From the NCBI GenBank assembly GCA_003136335.1, contig PLEA01000281.1, positions 5,039-11,682 of the forward strand: a stretch of 6,644 bases of DNA, in the 5' to 3' direction. Under the pieces are notes generated by a model. The model ran no database searches. It saw only the letters and a program-made list of their open reading frames with translations, and was not told where the DNA came from. The stretch's first letter is position 1, and every line of letters starts with the position of its first letter. Both the position numbers and the translations under genes were made by a program. This document shows positions 1 to 5,601 of the stretch, piece after piece. The DNA comes from Acidobacteriaceae bacterium (GTDB lineage: Bacteria > Acidobacteriota > Terriglobia > Terriglobales > SbA1).

Positions 1-96
1 CAAAACAGCCGTTTATAACACGTTGGTTTAGCAGGGTCAAACCCACCGATGGGGAAGGTGAAGGCGTCACCGCAGATCGGCCAAAGAATCGATTTT

Positions 97-654
97 CTAG
101 CGGTCCGTTGGATGGCTGATTTCCGCAGCCAGATATTTCTGGAGCGGCTCCCAGTAATGCGACCACCATCCCGGTGCCAGGTGCGAGGCTGCGCCCTGGG
201 GGAAGCCGGTATGATCGAAGCTAAGTCTCGTTTCGGTTTGCTGCTCGTCGAGTTGGAATCTCACCATCGAATAAAGACCCGCCGGCCAATCTCTTTCGCG
301 CCATGCTTGCACGATGCGCTCGTAGGGAACAAGCTCGATGTGGCGACCCGTTATCACGCCTCCAAAAATAGAGAAAGAACCACCCACTTCAGGGCGAATC
401 TCCGTGGAAGCGCCTTTCACAATGAAATCGGTGACCTGGCTAAACTTCTTCTCATCGATGAGCGCTTCGTAAACTCGCTTCCGCGACGCCTTGAAAACAA
501 CCTCTTGATGGATACTCTCGCAGGTTTGCGAGATCCCATTCCGATCGGCCTGCGGAGTAGAGAGACCAAAAACGTCTTCCGCCATTCCGAATACCGGCAA
601 GAGTGCCGCGAAGCGCACCGAAAAATCTCTTCGCGTATAGCGGGTGCGGTTCAT
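97..654 (-). CDS. Tat-exported SRPBCC/AHSA1-type protein
   Basis: This 185-residue protein combines a twin-arginine export signal with an SRPBCC (START-like, AHSA1/Aha1-type) lipid- or ligand-binding fold. The N-terminus reads TRRDFSVRF at residues 7-15, followed by the hydrophobic run AALLPVFGMAEDVFG (16-30), as expected for a Tat signal. The SRPBCC domain starts near residue 48 (IHQEVVFKASRKRVYEAL) and continues through GGSFSIFGG (91-99), GRHIELVPYERIVQAWR (103-119) and a C-terminal helix containing GWWSHYWEPLQKYL (162-175). These are the usual AHSA1 landmarks. I chose ATG at 652-654, although the frame is open to 1047, because the Tat signal begins exactly there and the upstream reading shows no protein-like sequence. 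A weak AAGAAG-like ribosome site precedes it. AHSA1-type proteins are normally cytoplasmic, so export is unusual. The ligand is unknown, and no operon partner is visible. Confidence 0.85.
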   Translation of the reverse strand: MNRTRYTRRDFSVRFAALLPVFGMAEDVFGLSTPQADRNGISQTCESIHQEVVFKASRKRVYEALIDEKKFSQVTDFIVKGASTEIRPEVGGSFSIFGGVITGRHIELVPYERIVQAWRERDWPAGLYSMVRFQLDEQQTETRLSFDHTGFPQGAASHLAPGWWSHYWEPLQKYLAAEISHPTDR

Positions 655-917
655 CGCTTCTTTGTGGAAAACACGGCGTTCAGCCGGATGTTCGAGGATT
701 TTACCACGACCGATAAATCGCTGATGCAGAGGCGATTGCAGAACTGTAGTGGTGCAGTTTTGAGTTCCGACAGTCTCCGTTTTATGGGCCGAGGTACAGA
801 CGCGCGCGAGATTGAGATACGCCTGGTCAAAATTCAGGGCGTTATCCTGACCGTAGCCGTTCTTCAGGCGAAGGGAAGGATCTTGCGCGTAGACCGCAGT
901 CTTCGCGCGCGCCCCTT
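655..917. other. Intergenic stretch with no convincing gene
   Basis: Both strands keep open frames here, as extensions of the SRPBCC gene's frame and of its antisense, but neither reads like a protein. The stretch holds a dispersed repeat (841-890). It also holds a segment at 742-772 that, on the minus strand, starts TGTCGG and contains CTGCACCACTAC, which resembles from memory the terminal repeats of some IS21-family elements. No transposase is present. The promoter of the SRPBCC gene must lie here, but I cannot place it with confidence. Confidence 0.45.
841..890 (+). repeat. Dispersed intergenic repeat, copy A
   Basis: This copy starts GTTATCCTGACCGTAGCCGT and aligns without gaps to copy B at 5480-5529. 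By hand count 41 of 50 positions match. Short intergenic repeats starting GTCATCCTGAGCG are a familiar feature of Acidobacteriota genomes. This copy ends about 28 bp before the point where recognisable VOC coding sequence begins (918), so it sits at the broken 5' edge of that gene remnant. Confidence 0.7.
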
Positions 918-1028
918 TCAGCCGGAGCGTCGCAGGTCTATCCCGTAGCCGAGGAGCACGGCTGGCGTTTAGGACGCGTCGTCGATCCCTTCGGACATCA
1001 CTGGGAAATCGGCCGCCCACTCGCGTAG
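918..1028 (+). pseudogene. 3' remnant of a VOC/glyoxalase-like (PhnB-type) gene
   Basis: Read from 918 to the TAG at 1026-1028, the plus strand encodes about 36 residues. They include AGASQVYPVAEEHGWRLGRV followed by VDPFGHHWEIGRPLA. This is the C-terminal strand pair of glyoxalase/bleomycin-resistance/PhnB-type VOC proteins: GRVVDPFGHHW, then the Glu of the WEI motif, which is the usual metal-ligand position in metal-binding members. A complete protein would have roughly 120-150 residues. The other three quarters are missing, because upstream sequence in all frames is unrelated and includes repeat copy A. There is no start codon or ribosome site in a plausible position, so I treat it as a non-functional remnant. 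Confidence 0.78.
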
Positions 1029-1137
1029 TCGCCAGCGAGCTCGGCACTCAGCTCTGGACCAAACGGCGCATAGTCTATTTTGGACTTTGACTGTGCTCCT
1101 TTAAACATCCTCGCATAATGCCGCTTGCACGAGGCGC

Positions 1138-1335
1138 TCAAATCCGGGTCGCAATGTCGTGGAAGGTGTACGTCCCGATGCCGAGCCCCAGCCCCGTTCC
1201 CACCCACATATCCGACGCCCAGTAGTCGCGCGCCATAAAGCGGCTTAGCGTAACTGTGAACGCCGCTGAGTAAGTCAGCACTCGCACCCAGGGCTGCGAG
1301 TCCTGCGGCGAAATTTGCGAGGGGATGCCCGGGCA
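1138..1335 (-). pseudogene. 3' remnant of a PAP2-type phosphatase gene
   Basis: The minus strand encodes 65 codons between an in-frame TGA (1336-1338) and its own TGA (1138-1140). The reading QPWVRVLTYSAAFTVTLSRF (14-33) then ARDYWASDMWVGTGLGLGIG (35-54) matches the C-terminal third of PAP2/acid-phosphatase-like membrane enzymes. It covers motif 3, SR-x5-H-x3-D, and the following glycine-rich transmembrane helix. Here SRFMARD is followed by Tyr38 (TAC, 1222-1224) where the catalytic His belongs, while Ser31, Arg32 and Asp42 remain. Motifs 1 and 2 (KxxxxxxRP and the SGH motif) and all N-terminal helices are absent. Truncation plus the loss of the catalytic His argue strongly for a dead gene. 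It lies tail to tail with the VOC remnant. A neighbouring frame on the same strand (998-1351) is also open but gives no protein-like sequence. Confidence 0.74.
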
Positions 1336-1337
1336 TC
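1324..1337. repeat. 14-bp perfect palindrome
   Basis: GATGCCCGGGCATC is a perfect 14-bp palindrome. It lies 16 bp upstream of the possible small membrane-protein gene and exactly at the 5' boundary of the PAP2 remnant. It could be an operator for a dimeric regulator, a hairpin, or chance. Nothing else in the sequence decides between these. Confidence 0.4.
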
Positions 1338-1353
1338 AGGTTAGAATTCAACC

Positions 1354-1473
1354 ATGGACAAGAAGGAAATTAATTCTCCGAAATTGACTGCCAACTTCCT
1401 ATTCTGGGTTGCAGGCGTCGGCGGTGTCTTACTGGTGGCTCTCTTGGGGCACTATGTCTGGAAAATGTTTTGA
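1354..1473 (+). CDS. Possible small single-helix membrane protein (39 aa)
   Basis: ATG at 1354-1356 opens a 39-residue frame ending in TGA at 1471-1473. The product has a charged start (MDKKEINSPK, 1-10), one hydrophobic helix rich in Val, Leu and Gly (residues 15-32: FLFWVAGVGGVLLVALLG) and a short basic tail (HYVWKMF). This is a plausible one-pass membrane protein with a complete start-helix-stop design. The ribosome site is poor: only CAGG about 13 bases upstream. The short length leaves chance as a real alternative. I do not recognise a family. It is transcribed away from the PAP2 remnant and toward the oppositely oriented four-helix membrane protein. Confidence 0.38.
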   Translation: MDKKEINSPKLTANFLFWVAGVGGVLLVALLGHYVWKMF

Positions 1474-1728
1474 TACTGGGCAGCCAGTCGGGAAGAGCGA
1501 CATTTAGAGGCGAACAGTGAACTCGCAATCCACTCCCGCCATCAACTCGTGAAGCCGAACTCTCCCAAGATTGGCCGACTTCGGTTCAATGCATTATGGC
1601 GATATTTCGCCAACTACGAGATCCACTCTGGATTGGCGACCATCCGCCAGTAATGGTGCCGGAACCGCCGGAAAGCTGAGTGCCGTGGGGTTCACCAGGC
1701 AAGCTGGAACACGCGCGAACCAACGGCT
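1474..1728. other. Intergenic stretch, convergent gene ends
   Basis: Frames on both strands are open here, but the minus ones are out of frame with the adjacent membrane-protein gene and the plus ones are compositionally unremarkable. The only structure I see is a 6-bp hairpin, TGGCGA/TCGCCA at 1597-1612 with loop TATT. It has no T-run on either side, so I do not call a terminator. Both flanking genes end here. Confidence 0.4.
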
Positions 1729-2148
1729 TCAGATTGGCTGCGCTGAAAGCCATGCTGCCGCAATCAAACACACTGTAATCACCATTGAGAAAACGATAGG
1801 GAGGATAAAGAGGTATCTCCAGCTCACAACCGTGATGGCTGCAAAGCAAACAGCGAACGCCCACGCAGTGCCGCGCATGAGCGCTAAAGTCTCTGCCGGA
1901 AGGCCACCTAGTTGCCACGCTAATATCGCCGCGAAAAGATAAAACACGCCGACAGAGAGTCCAGCCGCAACAAAAAGGTCCCAATATGTCCGGCTAAACC
2001 CCTGCACGTCAAAGTGAATTGACCGCATTGAGCCAAGCAGGGTATCAACTCCCCAATTGGGATCGGACTGGCGAAAACCAAGTGTATGTCCGACAGCAAA
2101 AAACAGCAGAAGAACAGCGGCGATTCGATAAAACAGAGAGGCCTTCAT
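1729..2148 (-). CDS. Conserved four-helix membrane protein of unknown function
   Basis: This 139-residue integral membrane protein starts at ATG 2146-2148. A perfect GGAGG (2155-2159) lies 6 bases upstream, which fixes the start even though the frame is open to 2322. Hydrophobic segments fall at about residues 5-24 (LFYRIAAVLLLFFAVGHTLG), 57-80 (DLFVAAGLSVGVFYLFAAILAWQL), 90-109 and 111-133. Between helices 1 and 2 is a polar loop (25-56) with FRQSDPNWG, LLGSMRSIHFDVQGF and SRTYWD. This architecture recurs in small hypothetical proteins of soil bacteria including Acidobacteriota. I know no biochemical role for it. The helix arrangement recalls DoxX-like small membrane proteins, but I see no signature that would justify that name. 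It appears monocistronic. Confidence 0.82.
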   Translation of the reverse strand: MKASLFYRIAAVLLLFFAVGHTLGFRQSDPNWGVDTLLGSMRSIHFDVQGFSRTYWDLFVAAGLSVGVFYLFAAILAWQLGGLPAETLALMRGTAWAFAVCFAAITVVSWRYLFILPIVFSMVITVCLIAAAWLSAQPI

Positions 2149-3067
2149 GTCTTGCCTCCAGAGAGAACGGCTGAAGTGTACCACTGTGCTCGGCCCGCAC
2201 TTGCGACTTAGTAGGAATTCTCCTTCTTGACAGAACGGCCGACTTCTATAGCCGCCTTGTCTTCCGCAACTAATTTGAGGCTGGCTACCTCGGCGGTAAG
2301 TATTGTAATCAGGGCGTTTCACTCAATGACCCTGACATCCGTTCAAAATCGTCACCCGCAGGAAAAGACTCGCCCGTAACATGGCACACGGTGCGCGCCA
2401 ACCCTCCGAATCCCGCATGGCATCTGACCTTTCGCGATCTGGTTCTCCGGCCTTTGGCTGCCCGCCAGTATTCTTTCCAGTCGCAGCGAGGCGGTGCGGT
2501 CCGTGCCTGCATGGTGGCGTTCCTGCGCTTTTCAATTCCCACATCGCGATTCGTTTCGGCTTCATGCAACTCGCCCCGTTCACATTCCCATAACCTGCCA
2601 GCAACCGCGCAGACAGATTCGCCGCAGGTACGTCCGCACTAACGTTTTTATAAGGTCACTCCGGAGGAATGAAAAATCGTGACTCTCATTTTTCCTCGAG
2701 CGCGGAAAGCGGCGCCGCCGCTGTGAGCATTGCAAGATGCTCGTGTGGAGCGGGAACTCTTGCCCGCTGGCTCTTCCGCTGATTTTCTTCGCCGCCGCCG
2801 TTAGCAGAAGCAGGAATGCGATCCGCATGCCGAGATGCAATTTCTTCGGCGGTCCATATTCCAGTCAGGCCGAACACGATCATTACTATGAATCGATTAG
2901 CCAACCAGAAACACCCCAATAAAACAAACCAGGCGTCTGCTGGAGTTGTGCGGCATCAACGTCAATCCTGCAACGTTAATCCCGCATCTAAGCAAGAAGA
3001 ACAAATACTCAGTCCGCATGTGACAAAAATTTACATTGCGCGGGCCTGAGCCTGGTGAACTTTGCTC
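2149..3067. other. 0.9 kb region with no convincing gene
   Basis: From 2323 to 2642 overlapping frames are open in several phases on both strands. None shows a protein-like reading, a hydrophobic pattern or a Shine-Dalgarno site, so I call no gene. Between 2686 and 2919 the minus strand encodes a 77-residue reading (TTG start) or a 65-residue one (from ATG at 2881-2883). Its hydrophobic start is RFIVMIVFGLTGIW, with no ribosome site and only about 52 percent G or C at third codon positions. It might be a relic. Near 2671-2694 a 7-bp AT-rich inverted repeat (GAAAAAT/ATTTTTC) is present. The 5' end must contain the promoter of the four-helix membrane protein, and the 3' end leads into the DUF3300 promoter. 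Confidence 0.4.
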
Positions 3068-3090
3068 GCAAACTTTATGTCGAAGTTTGC
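3068..3090. promoter_or_regulatory. Perfect 8+8 dyad, candidate operator
   Basis: GCAAACTT (3068-3075) and AAGTTTGC (3083-3090) form a perfect inverted repeat around the 7-base spacer TATGTCG. The right arm overlaps the proposed -35 hexamer of the DUF3300 promoter, the usual position for a repressor site. It could instead be a hairpin, but no T-run follows, so a terminator is unlikely. The regulator is unknown and no regulator gene lies in the window. Confidence 0.5.
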
Positions 3091-3115
3091 ATCACTAATA
3101 GAGGCCACGTATCAT
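3087..3115 (+). promoter_or_regulatory. Candidate sigma-70-type promoter for DUF3300-DUF2950
   Basis: TTGCAT (3087-3092) and TATCAT (3110-3115) are separated by exactly 17 bases. The -10 hexamer matches the consensus at 5 of 6 positions and the -35 at the TTG core. Transcription would start near 3122, giving a leader of about 35 nt before the start codon. Confidence 0.5.
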
Positions 3116-3157
3116 TAAGGCAACCTGCATCCCGACTTGCGCACGCACTGGAGGTTC

Positions 3158-4366
3158 ATGGTGAGATTGAAATTATTCAGAACTATTCTTAAGGGCGCTC
3201 CCGCCAGCATTCTTACATTGGTAGTGGGCGTTGGCTCCTTGCAGGCGCAAGAGCAGCAGCAAGACCCAGGCCCGCCGCCACAGGATCGGCCTCAACAGGC
3301 TCAGCCCCAACAGGCTCAGCCGCAATATGACCAGCAGCAAGATCAAGGGCCGCCGCCCGACGAAGACGCCCCAAACGATCAGGCTCCTCCTCAAGGTCCG
3401 CCACGAGCGCACTCTGCCACCTTGAGTCCTGAACAGTTACAGCAGTTGGTGGCTCCCATCGCGTTGTATCCCGACGCTCTGCTGGCGCAGATTCTTGCGG
3501 CTTCTGCCTATCCGACGCAGATTGTCGAAGCAGAACGATTCCTGCAGCAGAATCCCAATTTGAAGGGCAAGGAATTGGGCGACGCAGTGGACCATCAGGA
3601 CTGGGATCCGAGCGTGAAAGCTCTGACTCAGTTCCCCTCCGTGCTGGCGAATTTAGACAAAGATTTATCCTGGACTTCCGAACTCGGCGACGCCAACTAC
3701 AACCAGCAAGCCGACGTCATGCAGGCCGTTCAGGTCATGCGCAGGAAAGCCGAAGACGCCGGTCATTTGAAGACGACGCCGCAGCAGACTGTGTCGAACC
3801 AAGGACCGCAAGTCGTCATTCAACCCGCGAATCCCGACGTCGTGTACGTGCCCGATTACAATCCTGATTTGATTTACGGCTATCCGGTCGGAATATGGCC
3901 TGGCTTCTACCCATGGTGGGGCGTCGGAGGCCCGTATCTTTCTTTCGGAGTGGGATTTGGAATTAGCCCGTTCTTCGGATATGGCTGGGGCTGGCATGGC
4001 TGGGGAATGGATTGGCGCGGCGGTGGCCTGATGTATGGTGGCGGCCGTTATGGATTCCACAGCCGCTCGTTCTATGACCGCAATGCCTACTTCCGCGGTA
4101 ACTACCGCGGCTACGCGCCTTACGGTCGCGGCGACCGCACTGCCCGAGGTTTTGCTGCTCCCGGCCGCGCCGGCGGATACGGCTCACCGGGCCGTGCGGG
4201 ATCCTATCGTGCACCTGCAGCCAGAGGCGGCGCCTTCAGTGGATACAGTCGCGGCGGAGAAGCGCGTGGCTATTCCTCACGCGGACGATCCAGCGTTGGC
4301 GGTGGCGCGAGCGGCGGCGGCGGTGCGCACGGTGGCGGCGGGCACGGAGGCGGGGGCAGGCACTAA
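3158..4366 (+). CDS. DUF3300 exported protein with Gly/aromatic-rich C-terminus
   Basis: This 402-residue protein belongs to the DUF3300 family, whose biochemical function is unknown. Residues 1-30 are a Sec-type signal (basic start, hydrophobic LTLVVGVGSLQA), with likely cleavage after LQA. Residues 31-85 are a Gln/Pro-rich linker with two tandem QQAQP units. The DUF3300 core spans about 89-245: LSPEQLQQLVAPIALYPDAL (89-108), then LLAQILAASAYPTQIVEAER, the HQDWDPSVKAL block (146-156) and the family's signature VVYVPDYNPDLIYGYP (228-243). Residues 246-300 are very rich in Trp, Tyr, Phe and Gly. From 300 on, Arg/Gly/Ser-rich sequence ends in a Gly-His tail. GGAGG at 3150-3154 lies 3 bases before ATG 3158 but 6 before GTG 3161, so translation may start one codon later. 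DUF2950 follows 64 bp downstream, and the two families are commonly neighbours. A structural or surface-associated role in the envelope is my inference. Confidence 0.94.
   Translation: MVRLKLFRTILKGAPASILTLVVGVGSLQAQEQQQDPGPPPQDRPQQAQPQQAQPQYDQQQDQGPPPDEDAPNDQAPPQGPPRAHSATLSPEQLQQLVAPIALYPDALLAQILAASAYPTQIVEAERFLQQNPNLKGKELGDAVDHQDWDPSVKALTQFPSVLANLDKDLSWTSELGDANYNQQADVMQAVQVMRRKAEDAGHLKTTPQQTVSNQGPQVVIQPANPDVVYVPDYNPDLIYGYPVGIWPGFYPWWGVGGPYLSFGVGFGISPFFGYGWGWHGWGMDWRGGGLMYGGGRYGFHSRSFYDRNAYFRGNYRGYAPYGRGDRTARGFAAPGRAGGYGSPGRAGSYRAPAARGGAFSGYSRGGEARGYSSRGRSSVGGGASGGGGAHGGGGHGGGGRH
3293..3322 (+). repeat. 15-bp tandem repeat coding QQAQP
   Basis: Two adjacent 15-base units (3293-3307 and 3308-3322) differ only at the last base and encode QQAQP-QQAQP in the Gln/Pro-rich linker of the DUF3300 protein. 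The in-frame unit length means that copy-number changes would lengthen or shorten the linker without breaking the gene. Confidence 0.8.
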
Positions 4367-4430
4367 CCGCGCCACCAACCCGCTATGGGCCCATTTCAGA
4401 TGTGTCGCGCGCCAGAAAGGACAAATAGTT

Positions 4431-5447
4431 ATGACATTGGAAATGCTGAGTTCGAAAAGATATGCCGGGTGTATTGGATTTGCGGTTGCAATCGTCACGG
4501 TCGCCGCCTTGGGACTCTCAAGTTTGGCAGGAGCGCAGTCTGCTCCACAAAAATCTGCCTCGCACGGACAGGAATCGAACGAACAAGCATCTACGCACCG
4601 GAAGACCACCCAACTCCAGCCAGGGCAACAGACGTTTTCCTCCGCTGCCGAAGCCGCCCAGACTTTGGTCTCCGCCATTCAGAAGGATGATCAGCCGGCA
4701 TTGTTGAAGGTACTGGGATCGAAAGCCAAAGACATTATTTCTTCGGGCGATGAAGCCGAGGACAAGAACAACCGAAATCAGTTCGTGCGGAAATATCGCC
4801 AGATGCATCGTCTGGTGACCGAACCCGATGGCACCACCACGCTCTACATCGGCGCGGAAAACTGGCCCACTCCGATCCCGCTCATCCACAAGGGCGACTC
4901 CTGGTATTTCGATACCGCGGCGGGCAAAGAGGAAATTCTGTACCGCAGGATTGGGAAAAACGAACTGTCCGCGATCCAGGTTTGCCGTGAACTGGCGGAC
5001 GCGGAAAAAGAATATTACGCGGAGCCGCACGACGGCGACAAGAATCAGTACGCGCAGAAGTTCTACAGCGACCCGGGCAAGCACAACGGCCTTTTCTGGC
5101 AAGCCTCGTCGGGCGAACCCGCCAGCCCCATCGGCCCGCTGGTAGCGGCGGCTGCGAAGGAAGGCTATGGAGACGCTGCCGATCAGGAGCGCCAGCCCTT
5201 CGAGGGATATTATTTTCAGATCCTGAAAAGTGAAGGCCACGGCCACAGCTACGTCGTCGACGGAAAGATGACCCGCGGCTTCGCCTTCATCGCCTATCCT
5301 GCCGAGTATCGCTCCTCGGGAGTGATGACCTTCGTCGTGAATCAAGACGGCATCGTCTACGAAAAAGATCTCAGCCCGCGAACCGCCGAGCTCGTAAAAA
5401 ACTTGACTCGCTACGACCGCGACGCCAGCTGGCGCAAAGCAGATTAA
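4431..5447 (+). CDS. DUF2950 exported protein
   Basis: This 338-residue protein belongs to the DUF2950 family, of unknown function. It starts at ATG 4431 with GAAAGGA at 4415-4421, 9 bases upstream; a second in-frame ATG lies at codon 5. Residues 1-36 form a signal peptide (basic start, CIGFAVAIVTVAALGLSSL, cleavage near AGA-QSA). After a polar linker the DUF2950 domain runs from about 67 to 335. It contains FSSAAEAAQTLVSAIQKDD (69-87), NWPTPIPLIHKGDSWYFDT (144-162), GKEEILYRRIGKNE (165-178), a segment ending DPGKHNGLFW (214-223), PFEGYYFQIL (256-265) and the C-terminal GFAFIAYPAEYRSSGVMTFV (283-302). It lies 64 bp behind DUF3300 with no terminator between, so co-transcription is likely. Long frames open on the opposite strand and in the upstream frame are by-products of GC-rich codon use. 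A joint envelope role with DUF3300 is suggested only by context. Confidence 0.95.
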   Translation: MTLEMLSSKRYAGCIGFAVAIVTVAALGLSSLAGAQSAPQKSASHGQESNEQASTHRKTTQLQPGQQTFSSAAEAAQTLVSAIQKDDQPALLKVLGSKAKDIISSGDEAEDKNNRNQFVRKYRQMHRLVTEPDGTTTLYIGAENWPTPIPLIHKGDSWYFDTAAGKEEILYRRIGKNELSAIQVCRELADAEKEYYAEPHDGDKNQYAQKFYSDPGKHNGLFWQASSGEPASPIGPLVAAAAKEGYGDAADQERQPFEGYYFQILKSEGHGHSYVVDGKMTRGFAFIAYPAEYRSSGVMTFVVNQDGIVYEKDLSPRTAELVKNLTRYDRDASWRKAD

Positions 5448-5479
5448 GCGCTGAACATTCGCGGTTCGCTCGAGTTGGC

Positions 5480-5529
5480 GTCATCCCGAGCGTAGCCGTC
5501 CTTCAGGCGGAGCGAGGGATCTCGCGCGC
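5480..5529 (+). repeat. Dispersed intergenic repeat, copy B
   Basis: This copy starts GTCATCCCGAGCGTAGCCGT, 32 bp after the DUF2950 stop codon, and matches copy A (841-890) at 41 of 50 positions by hand count. It contains a small hairpin, GCGAG-GGAT-CTCGC at 5512-5525. No U-tract follows, so a terminator role for DUF2950 is not supported. Confidence 0.72.
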
Positions 5530-5581
5530 ATCGCCCCGCCCTTGATCTTGGTGTTGCTCTTGATTCCGCCCCATCCCTAAC

Positions 5582-5601
5582 GTCATCTTGAGGCTGGGAC
5601 T
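5582..5601 (+). repeat. Partial copy of GTCATC-type intergenic repeat
   Basis: GTCATCTTGAGGCTGGGAC restarts the same GTCATCYYGAG pattern about 50 bp after the end of copy B. Only the beginning is recognisable. It abuts the point where the PIN toxin remnant ends on the opposite strand (last readable PIN-like codon near 5620). Confidence 0.45.

Noticed and set aside
49..948. A 299-residue plus-strand frame
   Set aside because: It is antisense to the SRPBCC gene and shows no domain. Only the separate frame ending at 1028 carries real VOC sequence.
1597..1612. Hairpin TGGCGA/TCGCCA as a terminator
   Set aside because: The stem is only 6 bp and no T-run follows on either strand.
2226..2251. TTGACA followed by TATAGC on the plus strand, promoter-like
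   Set aside because: The spacing is only 14 bases and no plus-strand gene follows for 900 bp.
2669..2782. A 37-codon frame preceded by GGAGG
   Set aside because: The GGAGG is only one base from the ATG, too close to act. The product is Ser/Ala/Cys-rich with no recognisable feature.
2686..2919. A 65- to 77-residue minus-strand frame with a hydrophobic start
   Set aside because: It has no Shine-Dalgarno site, neutral third-position composition and no recognisable family. It is mentioned under the intergenic region only.
4035..4430. A 396-nt upstream extension of the DUF2950 frame overlapping the end of DUF3300
   Set aside because: The signal peptide and ribosome site place the true start at 4431. 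The extension is an Ala/Val-rich shadow of the Gly-rich DUF3300 tail.
4518..5345. A 275-residue open frame on the minus strand opposite DUF2950
   Set aside because: It is fully antisense to a recognised gene, has no ribosome site and reads as a repetitive Arg/Val-rich mirror of GC-rich codons.
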